Below are positions 1 to 8,482 of a DNA stretch of 64,000 nt, in pieces. The number at the start of each line of letters is the position of its first letter. Within the stretch, counting starts at the first letter, position 1. The DNA lies in the NCBI RefSeq assembly GCF_030053595.1, contig NZ_JASGBQ010000012.1, positions 1 through 64,000 of the forward strand, read 5' to 3'. The DNA is from Fusibacillus kribbianus. GTDB taxonomy: Bacteria; Bacillota; Clostridia; Lachnospirales; Lachnospiraceae. Below the pieces are notes generated by a model. The model was given only the letters and a program-made list of their open reading frames with translations. It had not been told where the DNA came from and ran no database searches. A program made the position numbers and the translations under genes.

Positions 1-58
1 CTGACGCATAGTATAATTAGTACTGGTATTGTTATTTAGTAGCATAATTAATTATACC

Positions 59-95
59 AAAAAATCGCTCAGACCTCACGGTCTGGGCGATTTTT
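59..95 (+). terminator. Rho-independent terminator of a gene left of the window
   Basis: The arms AAAATCGCTCAGACC and GGTCTGGGCGATTTT enclose a TCAC loop and run into TTTTT. No gene lies between the window start and this hairpin, so it probably ends an upstream transcript. Confidence 0.75.
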
Positions 96-219
96 CTGTC
101 AGGGGAGTTTTTTTACAGCCCCTGTTTTTTTAATCACAGAATTTTCACAGATTGGTTTCATAATGGGCACAATTTCCCCTTACAATAATTACGGATAATG
201 TCTAAAAGGAGGATGAACC

Positions 220-1323
220 GTGATTGAGGTGAAAGATCTGGTGAAGCGGTATGGGAACCATCTGGCGGTGGACCATCTGAGCTTCACGGTGAAAAAGGGG
301 CAGATTTATGGTTTCCTGGGACCCAACGGGGCAGGAAAGTCGACAACAATGAATATCATTACGGGATATATCGCGTCTACGGAGGGGACAGTTCTGGTAG
401 ACGGCCACGATATTCGGAAGGAACCGGAGGCAGCGAAGCGATGCATCGGTTATCTGCCGGAGCAGCCGCCTCTGTATTTTGACATGACGGTGCTGGAGTA
501 TCTGCGGTTTGTGGCGGAGCTAAAGCGGGTAAAGAAGAGCGAACGGGACGACATGGTGGAACAGGTCATGGAAATGACCGGCATCACTCCGGTGGCGGGC
601 CGAATGATCGGGAATCTCTCCAAGGGCTTCCGGCAGCGGGTAGGCCTTGCTCAGGCTCTGGTTGGATTTCCGGAGATCCTGATCCTGGATGAGCCGACGG
701 TGGGACTTGATCCGAAGCAGATGATCGAGATCCGGGAACTGATCCGGGATCTTTCCAAAGATCATACGGTGATCTTAAGCTCCCATATTTTGTCGGAGGT
801 CAGTGCCGTCTGCGATCATATTCTGATCATATCCAAAGGGCGCCTGGCTGCAAGTGATACGCCGGAGAATCTGAGCCGTACCATGGCCGGAGCCCAGAGG
901 CTGTCCCTGCTGGTAAAGGGAACGGAGGAGACTGTCATGGAGCTTTTGCAGGGGGCAGATCAGACCATGGGAATTGCCGGATATCAGACGGAGCCCTCCG
1001 GTGAAGCGGGAGTCCTCAGCGTTTCTCTGACTGCGGAGCCGGAGCGGGATATCCGGGAAGCAGTATTTTTCCTTATGGCAGATGCCGGTCTTCCGATCCT
1101 GGAGATGAAGGCGGCGGGCAGAAGTCTGGAGGATGTATTCCTGGAGCTGACGCAGGACGGCGGTGAACAGCCGGAGGAGCGAGAAACCGGAGCTGACAGC
1201 GAGTATCCGGCGGATAATGAGTGTCCGGCAGATGATGAGTATCCGGCTGACAACGAGCTTCGAAATGATGAGGCATCCGAGAATGAGAAAGAGGAGGGAA
1301 CAGGCCATGAAGGCGATTTATAA
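220..1323 (+). CDS. ABC transporter ATP-binding protein (GldA-like)
   Basis: This is the ATPase subunit of an ABC-2 type exporter, acting at the inner face of the membrane with the permease encoded next. Walker A GPNGAGKST is at residues 34-42, a signature-like LSKGFRQRVGLAQ lies near residue 133 and Walker B ILILDEPTVGLDP near residue 155. At 367 aa it is longer than the usual 300 or so because of an acidic C-terminal tail made by three tandem 18-bp repeats (1201-1254, reading EYPADN, ECPADD, EYPADN). AGGAGG precedes the ATG. It overlaps the permease gene by 17 nt. Family assignment is firm; the substrate is unknown. Confidence 0.9.
   Translation: MIEVKDLVKRYGNHLAVDHLSFTVKKGQIYGFLGPNGAGKSTTMNIITGYIASTEGTVLVDGHDIRKEPEAAKRCIGYLPEQPPLYFDMTVLEYLRFVAELKRVKKSERDDMVEQVMEMTGITPVAGRMIGNLSKGFRQRVGLAQALVGFPEILILDEPTVGLDPKQMIEIRELIRDLSKDHTVILSSHILSEVSAVCDHILIISKGRLAASDTPENLSRTMAGAQRLSLLVKGTEETVMELLQGADQTMGIAGYQTEPSGEAGVLSVSLTAEPERDIREAVFFLMADAGLPILEMKAAGRSLEDVFLELTQDGGEQPEERETGADSEYPADNECPADDEYPADNELRNDEASENEKEEGTGHEGDL
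1201..1254 (+). repeat. Three tandem 18-bp coding repeats
   Basis: Units 1201-1218, 1219-1236 and 1237-1254 differ at a few positions and encode the acidic hexapeptides EYPADN, ECPADD and EYPADN in the tail of the ATPase. Copy number could vary between strains by slippage or recombination. Confidence 0.8.
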
Positions 1324-3565
1324 AAGAGAGGTGAAGGCATATCTCACCTCCATGATCGGCTATGTGTTTATTGCCCTGAACCTTTTGCTGGTGGGAATCT
1401 ATTTTACTTATTATAATCTGCGCTACGGTTATCCTTATATGGATTATACCCTGTCGGGTGTCAGCTTCATTTTTCTGATCACGACTCCCATTCTGACCAT
1501 GAAGGTCATGGCGGAGGAGCGGAAACAGAAAACGGATCAGCTGCTTTTGACTTCACCGGTCCGCCCGGTGGAGATCGTGCTGGGAAAATACCTTGCCCTG
1601 GTGACCATTTTCCTGATCCCCATGGCGGTCATCGGTCTGTATCCGCTGATACTCTCTTCTTTCGGAACAGTGCCGCTTTCCGCTGCCTATACAGCACTTC
1701 TCGGCTATTTCCTTCTGGGCTGCGCCTATCTGGCACTGGGGCTTTTCCTGTCGTCAGTGACGGAAAGTCCGGTGCTTTCGGCGGTACTGACCTTTGGAGC
1801 CTGTTTTCTGTGCTATATGGCCGGTTCTCTGGAGAGCTTCTTTTCCGGCTCTTCCTTTGCAACCTTTATTGCATTTCTTGTGATTGCCCTTCTGGTCTGC
1901 CTATTGGTTTACAGCCTCACAAAAAGCGCGGCTGTCTCCGGAGGGGTTCTGGCTTTGGCAGCGGCAGCTCTCTGTCTTTGCTATTTTGTGAAGCCATCCC
2001 TGCTGTCCGGCGGCATCCAGAAGCTGATGGGAATCTTTGATTTCGGGGAGGCCTTCAATTCCTTTTTAAACGGGATCCTGGATCTCAGATCTGTGCTTTA
2101 TTATCTTTCGGCCATCGGACTTTTCTGCTTCTTTACGGTGCAGTCCATTGAGAAGCGGCGGTGGGGGTATCATCACGGCTCCTACAGCATTGGCTGGATG
2201 GCGGCAGTGGTGGGAATCGTCCTGGTGGTGAATCTGACAGCAGCGGAGCTTCCTTCCCGGTTTACCAGCCATGATATGACTGCGAACCAGTATTATACCC
2301 TTTCTGATCAGACGAAAGAGCTTTTGGACGGTCTTTCCGGGGACGTGACCATTTATCAGCTGACGGAGGACGGAAGCTCGGACGGAATGGTGGAAAATCT
2401 GCTGGATCAGTATGCAGGACATTCCGGACATGTGAAGGTGGTAAAAAAGGATCTGGTTCAGTTTCCGACCTTCGCGTCCAATTACACGGATGATACGCTG
2501 CAGGCGGGCAGCCTGATCGTGGAATCGGCGGACAGGTACAAAGTGATCTCCTCCGCAGATTTGTATGAATATTCCTATGATTCCTATTATCAGATGTATC
2601 AGTCCGGATTTGACGGGGAAGGACAGATCACCAGCGCGGTGGCCTATGTGACATCTGAGGATATTCCGGTCATTTATGTTCTGGAGGGCCACCGGGAGGA
2701 GGGGCTGAGCACAGAGCTTACCGGTCAGATCGAAAAGGAAAATCTGGAGCTTGAGTCTCTGAATCTGGTCTCTCTGGAGGCCGTTCCGGAGGACGCGGCC
2801 GCGCTTCTGATCTGTTCGCCGCAGACGGATTTTTCTGAGGAAGAGACGGAAATGATCCTGAATTACCTGAAGGCGGGAGGAAGAGCTTTTATCACCAGCA
2901 CCTATGCGGGAGAAAGCCTGCCCAACTTTAATTCGATTCTGGAGTATTATGGGATCTCTGCCATGGATGGTGTGGTCGCAGAAGGCGATTCGTCCTATTA
3001 CCATCCGCAGAGCCGCCTGTATCTGCTTCCGGAGCTTGAAGCCGATGAATTGACTTCTTCCCTTTTGGCAGATAACCGACTGGTGTTTATGCCGGTATGC
3101 CAGGCAATCGAGCATCTGGAAGAAGTGCGGGATACGGTAAAGATCACAAGCCTTCTTACAAGCTCGGCGTCCTCCTATTTTAAGGCAGATGCCAGGAACA
3201 TGACCACCGTGGAAAAAGAGGCGGATGACAAAGAAGGCCCCTTTGATCTGGCGGTAAAAATCACGGAACAGGCGGAGGACGCGGAACAGGAAACCCAGAT
3301 CCTGTATTTTGCTTCGGGTTACCTGCTCGATGAGCAGATGAACCAGACAGTCTCCGGCGGAAATTACGAGCTTGTCATGAACGGTATCAGCAGTCTTGCC
3401 GGCCATGAGAATACGGTGGCCATTGCTGTAAAGAGTATGGAGGTTGAATATCTCACCATAACGGCGGCAGGCGTCAATACCTTCAGCATTGCAGTGACAG
3501 CGATACTTCCCGGTCTTCTTCTGGTGACAGGAGGAATCATCTGGTACAGGAGGAGGAAACGATGA
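1307..3565 (+). CDS. ABC-2 permease fused to GldG-like auxiliary domain
   Basis: The N-terminal 240 or so residues contain about six hydrophobic segments and start MKAIYKREVKAYL, typical of ABC-2 permeases of the GldF type. After a further membrane segment (IGWMAAVVGIVLVVNL) comes a large extracytoplasmic region with the TANQYYTLSDQTKELL motif seen in GldG/ABC_transp_aux proteins, and the chain ends in one TM helix and RRRKR. In Bacteroidetes gldF and gldG are separate; here they form one 752-aa chain. ATG 1307 is chosen because it follows GAGGAGGG and matches family N-termini; the reading frame stays open further upstream. Likely exporter permease, substrate unknown. Confidence 0.85.
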   Translation: MKAIYKREVKAYLTSMIGYVFIALNLLLVGIYFTYYNLRYGYPYMDYTLSGVSFIFLITTPILTMKVMAEERKQKTDQLLLTSPVRPVEIVLGKYLALVTIFLIPMAVIGLYPLILSSFGTVPLSAAYTALLGYFLLGCAYLALGLFLSSVTESPVLSAVLTFGACFLCYMAGSLESFFSGSSFATFIAFLVIALLVCLLVYSLTKSAAVSGGVLALAAAALCLCYFVKPSLLSGGIQKLMGIFDFGEAFNSFLNGILDLRSVLYYLSAIGLFCFFTVQSIEKRRWGYHHGSYSIGWMAAVVGIVLVVNLTAAELPSRFTSHDMTANQYYTLSDQTKELLDGLSGDVTIYQLTEDGSSDGMVENLLDQYAGHSGHVKVVKKDLVQFPTFASNYTDDTLQAGSLIVESADRYKVISSADLYEYSYDSYYQMYQSGFDGEGQITSAVAYVTSEDIPVIYVLEGHREEGLSTELTGQIEKENLELESLNLVSLEAVPEDAAALLICSPQTDFSEEETEMILNYLKAGGRAFITSTYAGESLPNFNSILEYYGISAMDGVVAEGDSSYYHPQSRLYLLPELEADELTSSLLADNRLVFMPVCQAIEHLEEVRDTVKITSLLTSSASSYFKADARNMTTVEKEADDKEGPFDLAVKITEQAEDAEQETQILYFASGYLLDEQMNQTVSGGNYELVMNGISSLAGHENTVAIAVKSMEVEYLTITAAGVNTFSIAVTAILPGLLLVTGGIIWYRRRKR

Positions 3566-4122
3566 AAACAAAACGGCTTATTGCAGCAGTCCTGATACTG
3601 ATTCTCTGCATCGGCGGTTATCTGGCGGTGAAGAGCCTCGATCTTTCGGAAACCGGTGAAGAGGAGCCGGCCGCAGAATACGTGTTTCAGGCAGAGGAGA
3701 TCACAGGCTTTTCCTTTGAAAGCGGCGGCGAAACGCTGACCTTTACCAAGGAGGAGGATACCTGGGTCTACGGAGACAACAGCGCACTTTCCATGAAACA
3801 GACTCAGCTGTCTGCCATGGAGTCCTGTCTGAAGGAGATAGAAGCGCTGAAAACGCTGGAGGAGCCGGAGGCGCTCTCGGAATACGGACTGGAGGAGCCG
3901 TCCAACCGGATCACCATAGTCACGCCGGAGGCAGCGACAGTACTTCTTTTAGGCAATGAAAATCCGGCGGCCGGCGGTTATTATGCCATGGTGGAAGGGG
4001 AAAGTACCGTCTATCTGATCCCGGACACCATCCCTGACAAGTTCTCACTTTCCCTGGATGATCTGAAGGAAACAGAGGCGGAGACGTCAGCGGAGGAAAC
4101 CTCGCAGGAAGAAAGTCAATAG
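3562..4122 (+). CDS. DUF4340 domain protein
   Basis: A 186-aa protein with an N-terminal membrane anchor (LIAAVLILILCIGGYLAV) and an extracytoplasmic domain with FSFESGGETLTFTKEEDTW and later EYGLEEPSNRITI, the pattern of DUF4340. It overlaps the permease stop codon (ATGA) and so is translationally coupled. DUF4340 proteins habitually follow GldA/GldG-like exporters, so it is probably an accessory subunit. The acidic Ser/Glu-rich tail has no visible function. Confidence 0.85.
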   Translation: MKTKRLIAAVLILILCIGGYLAVKSLDLSETGEEEPAAEYVFQAEEITGFSFESGGETLTFTKEEDTWVYGDNSALSMKQTQLSAMESCLKEIEALKTLEEPEALSEYGLEEPSNRITIVTPEAATVLLLGNENPAAGGYYAMVEGESTVYLIPDTIPDKFSLSLDDLKETEAETSAEETSQEESQ

Positions 4123-4142
4123 AACGATTGAAAGGTGTACAG

Positions 4143-4192
4143 AAAAAGACCTTTGCGGGATGGGATAAAACCCGGTGCAAAGGTCTTTTTTC
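4143..4192 (+). terminator. Terminator of the GldA-like operon
   Basis: AAAAAGACCTTTGC (4143-4156) pairs with GCAAAGGTCTTTTTT (4177-4191), with a GC-rich inner stem, and ends in six T. The A-rich left flank means it can also stop transcription arriving from the right. Confidence 0.85.
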
Positions 4193-4272
4193 AGATGGTA
4201 AAATTATCGTCCCGACCGGTTTTGTCTCAGCGTGACCGGAGCCGGAAAGGCGGGGATTTTGAAAGCGATTGG

Positions 4273-4920
4273 TTATGATTCCGGATTTTCCAGTAAATCT
4301 TCAATTGTACAGCCAAGAACTCTTGAAAGCTTATAAACTGTTCCGGCGTGCGCTTTATCAATATCATTCACTTTTTGCTCGTACATTTGAATAGAACGAA
4401 GCTTGACTCCTGAAAGCTTTGCAAGCTCCGCCTGCGAGATTCCCCGATTTTCACGAATCGTTTTTAATCGCGTCTCCTGTTCGACAGTGTGATATTTCCT
4501 GTTCATATCTTCAATGAAATGGTCGATATCCATTTCATGATATACCCGATACATGGAAATGATTTCTGACAGTGGAATTCTTGAAAAAATGTCTCTGAAA
4601 CGTTTACCTGTTGCCCATTGATATTCAGCCAATGCCCACCCGGCCCAATATACGTTTGTACGCTCTTCGTAAAAGACTCTCTCCGGAAATTTCCTGTTTG
4701 GATAAGCATACAGGATTACTTTTTTTGCCAATTCTATACCAGACATTCCGGAGACAATTGCAGGGTTTCCGCGCTCAAATTTATCCGCATATCCAGATTG
4801 AACGAAAAGCTTTGAAAACAAATCTGCATCAAAATCACAGGTAGTGACTGCATAATCAAAAAATTCAGCCAGATTTTGTTTTGCGTCACTCAGATATAAT
4901 TCGTTGTATGCGCGGATCAT
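4273..4920 (-). CDS. HTH regulator, probable antitoxin of the DUF3990 pair
   Basis: A 215-aa protein with a C-terminal XRE-type helix-turn-helix (residues about 150-210, with ISQAELAKLSGVKLRSIQMYEQ). The N-terminal 140 residues have no motif I can name and may contact the toxin. It is downstream of the DUF3990 gene and overlaps it by 35 nt, so it should be translationally coupled. Two palindromes inside the shared promoter (5602-5641) are obvious candidate binding sites. Antitoxin and autorepressor roles are inferred from this arrangement. Confidence 0.7.
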   Translation of the reverse strand: MIRAYNELYLSDAKQNLAEFFDYAVTTCDFDADLFSKLFVQSGYADKFERGNPAIVSGMSGIELAKKVILYAYPNRKFPERVFYEERTNVYWAGWALAEYQWATGKRFRDIFSRIPLSEIISMYRVYHEMDIDHFIEDMNRKYHTVEQETRLKTIRENRGISQAELAKLSGVKLRSIQMYEQKVNDIDKAHAGTVYKLSRVLGCTIEDLLENPES

Positions 4921-5584
4921 TATTTTTCATCTCCTCTCTGAGGATATCCAAAACGAAGATATCGTCTTTGTAAGAGCGGCTTTTTCGAATTTCTTTTGTG
5001 TACGTTTCTCTGGCACGGAAATCTCTTGTTATAAACCTGGGGTAATATATCGTTTTATCTGCGGACTCTGCGCCTTCGAAGGATAAGCTTGAAAAAGCTT
5101 TTTCTGAAATCAGAACGGTCTGTTCTCCCAGCTTTCCAAGCCGGAGTGCCTGATTTAAACTGCGAAGGGATAATCCGTTTTGAACAAAGGATTCTGCAAA
5201 TGAGAAATAGGAGTCATCTGCTCTGTAACCAACGACAACATCATAGTATTTTAAATCAATTAAGAAATTATCAATGATATAATCACGGGCATCGACAGCA
5301 ATTTCATTAGAAAGACGAAAGGTTCTGTTTTTTAATAATAATGCCATCCAATGCAGAATATTATAATCGCCGTCTAAGAGATTTAAAACTTTCAAAGTAC
5401 CCTGTTCAAGAGCGTATTTATTTACAAATCCGTCTGTATTTTGTTTGCAGGCCCATTCCATGGCCATTTGCAATTCCCGTGTGCAATAAAATCCCCTGCC
5501 ATAATCGTTGTTTCTTCTGCCGAGATGAAAATCCGGTTTTTCGATGATATGATCAGAACCATGAAATAATTGTGTGGTACTCAT
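4886..5584 (-). CDS. DUF3990 protein, putative ADP-ribosyltransferase-like toxin
   Basis: A 232-aa protein beginning STTQLFHGSDHIIEKPDF and continuing GRRNNDYGRGFYCTRELQMAMEWA. This is the DUF3990 signature, resembling the H-G and Y-x-T/S segments of ADP-ribosyltransferase folds. RBS AAGGAGG sits 7 nt or so before the ATG. First gene of a two-gene operon with an HTH partner, the usual layout of a toxin-antitoxin or autoregulated effector module. Enzymatic activity and target are not known; the transferase link is from fold-family knowledge. Confidence 0.75.
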   Translation of the reverse strand: MSTTQLFHGSDHIIEKPDFHLGRRNNDYGRGFYCTRELQMAMEWACKQNTDGFVNKYALEQGTLKVLNLLDGDYNILHWMALLLKNRTFRLSNEIAVDARDYIIDNFLIDLKYYDVVVGYRADDSYFSFAESFVQNGLSLRSLNQALRLGKLGEQTVLISEKAFSSLSFEGAESADKTIYYPRFITRDFRARETYTKEIRKSRSYKDDIFVLDILREEMKNNDPRIQRIISE

Positions 5585-5601
5585 TCGGCTCCTCCTTGAA
5601 T

Positions 5602-5641
5602 ATCATTGTGATGATACGCTTTATTGTATCATTACAATGAT
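5602..5641 (-). promoter_or_regulatory. Twin palindromic operators of the DUF3990/HTH operon
   Basis: ATCATTGTGATGAT (5602-5615) and ATCATTACAATGAT (5628-5641) are each near-perfect palindromes, and together they form an inverted repeat with 17-bp arms (5601-5617 and 5626-5642) and one mismatch. The distal site lies between the -35 and -10 boxes and the proximal one just downstream of -10, which suits repression by the HTH protein. Confidence 0.7.
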
Positions 5642-5651
5642 ATAAAAGCAA
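5623..5651 (-). promoter_or_regulatory. Promoter of the DUF3990/HTH operon
   Basis: On the minus strand TTGCTT (5646-5651) and TACAAT (5623-5628) are separated by exactly 17 bp. The start codon is about 40 bp downstream. Confidence 0.65.
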
Positions 5652-5742
5652 TAAAAATATTTTGACAACCGATGGCAATCAGGTGGTTGATAGAAAGAGG
5701 GGGATAAACAAGACTGACTTTTGATTGAAATCTGATATGTTC

Positions 5743-5792
5743 TTGCATCACTCCGACTTACTGGCTATTATGAAGAAACCGGAGTGATGCAA
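5743..5792 (-). repeat. Perfect 13-bp inverted repeat after the lacI-type gene
   Basis: TTGCATCACTCCG (5743-5755) and CGGAGTGATGCAA (5780-5792) are exact complements around a 24-nt loop, 5 nt after the regulator's stop codon. No T-run follows, so it is a 3' stem-loop rather than a clear intrinsic terminator. Confidence 0.65.
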
Positions 5793-5797
5793 TCCTA

Positions 5798-6847
5798 TTA
5801 TGAAATGATTGTATTGGCTTCAATGGGGGTGAGGGGCTTTACTGTGTTTCCGTCGTGGAAAAATGCCGGAAGCTTGAAGATCCGTTTTGGAAGTCTCTTT
5901 TTGGTTTCAATTCGTTCCAGAATTAAACGAGCCAGCCGTTCACCCATCTCCTCGAGATTAGTTTCCATATAAGTCGGAGAAATATAGAGATAGTCAAGCT
6001 CGTGGCGGTTGCCGATGGTTACAACAGATAAATCATCCGGAATTTTAATCTGTTGTTCACTACAATACTTGAGAACACCTTTCATCATTTCGTTATTGGT
6101 TACAAGAAGAGCAGTGGGACGCATTGATGCAGAGGACAACATTTTTTTTGCCGCAAGATAACCGCTGGATACATCGAAGGATCCTTCATAAACCAATGGA
6201 TTGTCGATATTTATCGTCATACCAAGCACAGCCATTGCATCCTGATATCCGCGGAATCTTTCCCTTGACACGACAAGATTATTAGGACCGTTGATAATTC
6301 CGATTTTTCTGTGACCGTTAGATAGCAAATTGGAGGTCAGCATATAAGAGGCTGCATGGTTATCGCTGTCTACAAAATCTCCTATGAAATTTGGATCAGA
6401 TATATCATTACCAGTTAAAACAACAGGAATTTTTTTGTTGAGCTGAATAATCGACTGTGTGTTGGTACAGGAATTTAAAATTGCTCCATCGATTTTCTGC
6501 ATCGAGATAAAGCGTAAAATAGAAGCTTCTTTGTCGGGATCTCCATTTGTGGAAAACAGCATCATAGAATAATTATATTCCCAAAGTACATTTTGAATTG
6601 CAGCCATCAAGAAGGTAAATACAGTGTTTCGGATATCGGTAACGACATATCCGATGATGTGAGTTCGATCTGTTTTGAGGCTGCTGGCAATTCCGTTCGG
6701 AGAATACTCCAGTTCATCTATGACGGACTGAACTAATTTTTCTGTTTCAGGATTAACAGTTCCGCTTGCGTTCATAACACGGGAAACCGTAGCTACAGAA
6801 ACACCAGCTTTTGCTGCTACATCTTTGATGGTAATATTCTTTTTAAT
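5798..6847 (-). CDS. LacI-family transcriptional regulator (ATT start)
   Basis: A DNA-binding repressor with a LacI headpiece (KNITIKDVAAKAGVSVATVS, then RVMN) and a periplasmic-binding-protein-like effector domain. The first in-frame ATG (6775) would delete the whole helix-turn-helix. The headpiece is complete only if translation begins at the ATT at 6847, six nt after GGAGG, giving 349 aa. No in-frame ATG, GTG or TTG lies upstream before a stop. It is divergent from the transporter operon, and a perfect palindrome (6870-6883) lies in front of its own RBS, suggesting autoregulation. The effector ligand is probably the transported compound or a product of it. Confidence 0.85.
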   Translation of the reverse strand: MKKNITIKDVAAKAGVSVATVSRVMNASGTVNPETEKLVQSVIDELEYSPNGIASSLKTDRTHIIGYVVTDIRNTVFTFLMAAIQNVLWEYNYSMMLFSTNGDPDKEASILRFISMQKIDGAILNSCTNTQSIIQLNKKIPVVLTGNDISDPNFIGDFVDSDNHAASYMLTSNLLSNGHRKIGIINGPNNLVVSRERFRGYQDAMAVLGMTINIDNPLVYEGSFDVSSGYLAAKKMLSSASMRPTALLVTNNEMMKGVLKYCSEQQIKIPDDLSVVTIGNRHELDYLYISPTYMETNLEEMGERLARLILERIETKKRLPKRIFKLPAFFHDGNTVKPLTPIEANTIIS

Positions 6848-6869
6848 GACGCACCTCCGTGAAAATGTG

Positions 6870-6883
6870 ATGTAACGTTACAT
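6870..6883. promoter_or_regulatory. LacI-type operator (perfect 14-bp palindrome)
   Basis: ATGTAACGTTACAT is fully self-complementary with the central CG typical of LacI/GalR operators. It lies 23 nt before the regulator's start codon. Confidence 0.75.
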
Positions 6884-7001
6884 GAAGATATTATAATTCG
6901 ACTTTAAAAATAATACAATAGAAAAACAAAGTTTTGAGAAAATCCTCATAAATTCAGCAAAATAAACAAATATAGAACAAAAAATATATCTGATATGTCA
7001 A

Positions 7002-7030
7002 TTTACACTAAGAAAATGAAGTGATAAAAT
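7002..7030 (+). promoter_or_regulatory. Promoter of the Liv/amidohydrolase operon
   Basis: TTTACA (7002-7007) and TAAAAT (7025-7030) are separated by exactly 17 bp, about 80 bp before the binding-protein start codon. Confidence 0.7.
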
Positions 7031-7031
7031 G

Positions 7032-7046
7032 TGGTAAACGATTACA
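7032..7046 (+). promoter_or_regulatory. Second LacI-type operator, degenerate
   Basis: TGGTAAACGATTACA resembles the palindrome at 6870-6883 (TAA-nCGn-TTA core) and starts one base after the -10 box, where a bound repressor would block transcription initiation. Confidence 0.6.
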
Positions 7047-7108
7047 TAAAGTTACATGTGTTTTACAGAGGCGATCGTACAGAACTATTATTCAAGGAGG
7101 TATCAGGT

Positions 7109-8314
7109 ATGAGAAAGATGAAAAAGGCAGTATGTTTGATTGTAAGTGTAATGTTATTGGTTCTGGCAGCTGCAGGATGCGGAAGTAAATCCGAGACTCC
7201 TGCAAAGGATGAAACAAAAAAAGCAGAGACAGAAGCGAAGGGTGACGGTAAAGCGGAAGACACCTCAAAACCGATTAAGATTGCTCTTTATGGACCACTG
7301 ACAGGGAATAATGCACAGTATGGTTTGACTTATCAGGCAACAATCAATGCTCTCTGTGAGAAGGTTAATGCTGAAGGCGGAATCAATGGACGAGAAGTAG
7401 TAGTGGAAGTATTTGATGATAAAAACGATCAGAAGGAAGCTTTGAACGTTGCAAACCTGATCGTTTCCGATCCGGAAATTGTTGCTGTAATAGGAAGCCA
7501 GACATCTTCTCCTACTCTTGCAGCAGCTCCCGTTTTTGAAGAAGCCGGAATTCCGATGATTACTCCTCAGGCCTCTCACGTTGATATTACACCCACAGGA
7601 AATCACATTTTCTCAATGTCTTGTCTTGCAACCTTTGAGGGTGGCGTGATCGCACAGAGAATGATCGAGGATAAATACACTAAAGTGGCTGCAATTTATG
7701 CCAATGACGATTATGGCCTTAATATTATTGAAAAGTGGAAATCTGATATTACTGAAGCAAATATTGAGATCGTAGACACCGAGGAATACATTTCCGGACA
7801 GACTTCCGATTTTACTCCGCTTCTTTCTAAGATCAAAGAGTCTGGGGCAGAAGCACTTTACATCGTACCTTCTTATGCAGATGCCGCAATGATCTGTACA
7901 CAGATGGATCAGCTGGATATGGGAAACATCCAGAAATATGCATGCTCCATGTGCTATACAGACTCCTTCCTTGAGGCGGCAGGAGAGGCAGCGGAAGGCA
8001 CAAAGGTATGTAACTTTATTTATCCTGAAACCACAGATGAAACCTTCCTTGCACTGAAGAAACTGCTGACTGAGAAGACAGATATGGAAAACATTGATGT
8101 TTACGCGACCAATTCTCATGATGCATTTATGCTTCTTGTAGATGCAATGAAAGAAGTTGGAACTGATGGTGATGCGATCGCACAATGGCTGACTGATGTT
8201 AAGGATTGGCCTGGCGCTTGCGGACCGATTACCTTTGATGAAACGAGACATCCGGACAAGCAGTTATTCTGGTTCCAGGTTGAAGGCGGACAGTTTAATT
8301 ATCTGGGAGAATAA
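7109..8314 (+). CDS. Solute-binding lipoprotein of a branched-chain-amino-acid-type ABC transporter
   Basis: The protein starts MRKMKKAVCLIVSVMLLVLA with lipobox LAAAGC, so it should be a lipid-anchored extracellular binding protein. The mature part follows the LivJ/LivK pattern (IKIALYGPLTGNNAQYG, VIGSQTSSPTLAAAPVFEEA, PMITPQAS). ATG 7109 follows AAGGAGG by 8 nt; the frame is open to 7031 but that start would precede the signal peptide by 26 residues and overlap the operator. LivK homologs bind amino acids, amides, aromatic acids or urea, so substrate cannot be read from family alone. First gene of the operon. Confidence 0.9.
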   Translation: MRKMKKAVCLIVSVMLLVLAAAGCGSKSETPAKDETKKAETEAKGDGKAEDTSKPIKIALYGPLTGNNAQYGLTYQATINALCEKVNAEGGINGREVVVEVFDDKNDQKEALNVANLIVSDPEIVAVIGSQTSSPTLAAAPVFEEAGIPMITPQASHVDITPTGNHIFSMSCLATFEGGVIAQRMIEDKYTKVAAIYANDDYGLNIIEKWKSDITEANIEIVDTEEYISGQTSDFTPLLSKIKESGAEALYIVPSYADAAMICTQMDQLDMGNIQKYACSMCYTDSFLEAAGEAAEGTKVCNFIYPETTDETFLALKKLLTEKTDMENIDVYATNSHDAFMLLVDAMKEVGTDGDAIAQWLTDVKDWPGACGPITFDETRHPDKQLFWFQVEGGQFNYLGE

Positions 8315-8390
8315 GTAATATTGAAAACAGCAAAAACAGCTTTGATAAAATGATAAAGTTGGTTGATATGCCTGTATATGGATAGGAAAA

Positions 8391-8438
8391 ATGGCGTTGC
8401 CTCCCAAGGGCGGGATGGTCGGAGGAGGGCAACGCCAT
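8391..8438 (+). repeat. Long stem-loop between binding protein and first amidohydrolase
   Basis: ATGGCGTTGCCTCC (8391-8404) pairs with GGAGGGCAACGCCAT (8424-8438) with a single bulge. There is no adjacent T-run. A 3' mRNA-stabilising or processing hairpin that raises binding-protein level relative to the rest of the operon is the likely role. Confidence 0.7.
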
Positions 8439-8482
8439 AACTATACTATTTTTCAAAAGTTATGTAATGTGTGGAGGAAAAA

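Noticed and set aside
2066-3571. Long minus-strand open frame of about 500 codons opposite the GldG-fused permease
   Set aside because: Its translation is low in plausible domain structure, has no RBS and lies wholly antisense to a well-supported coding gene.
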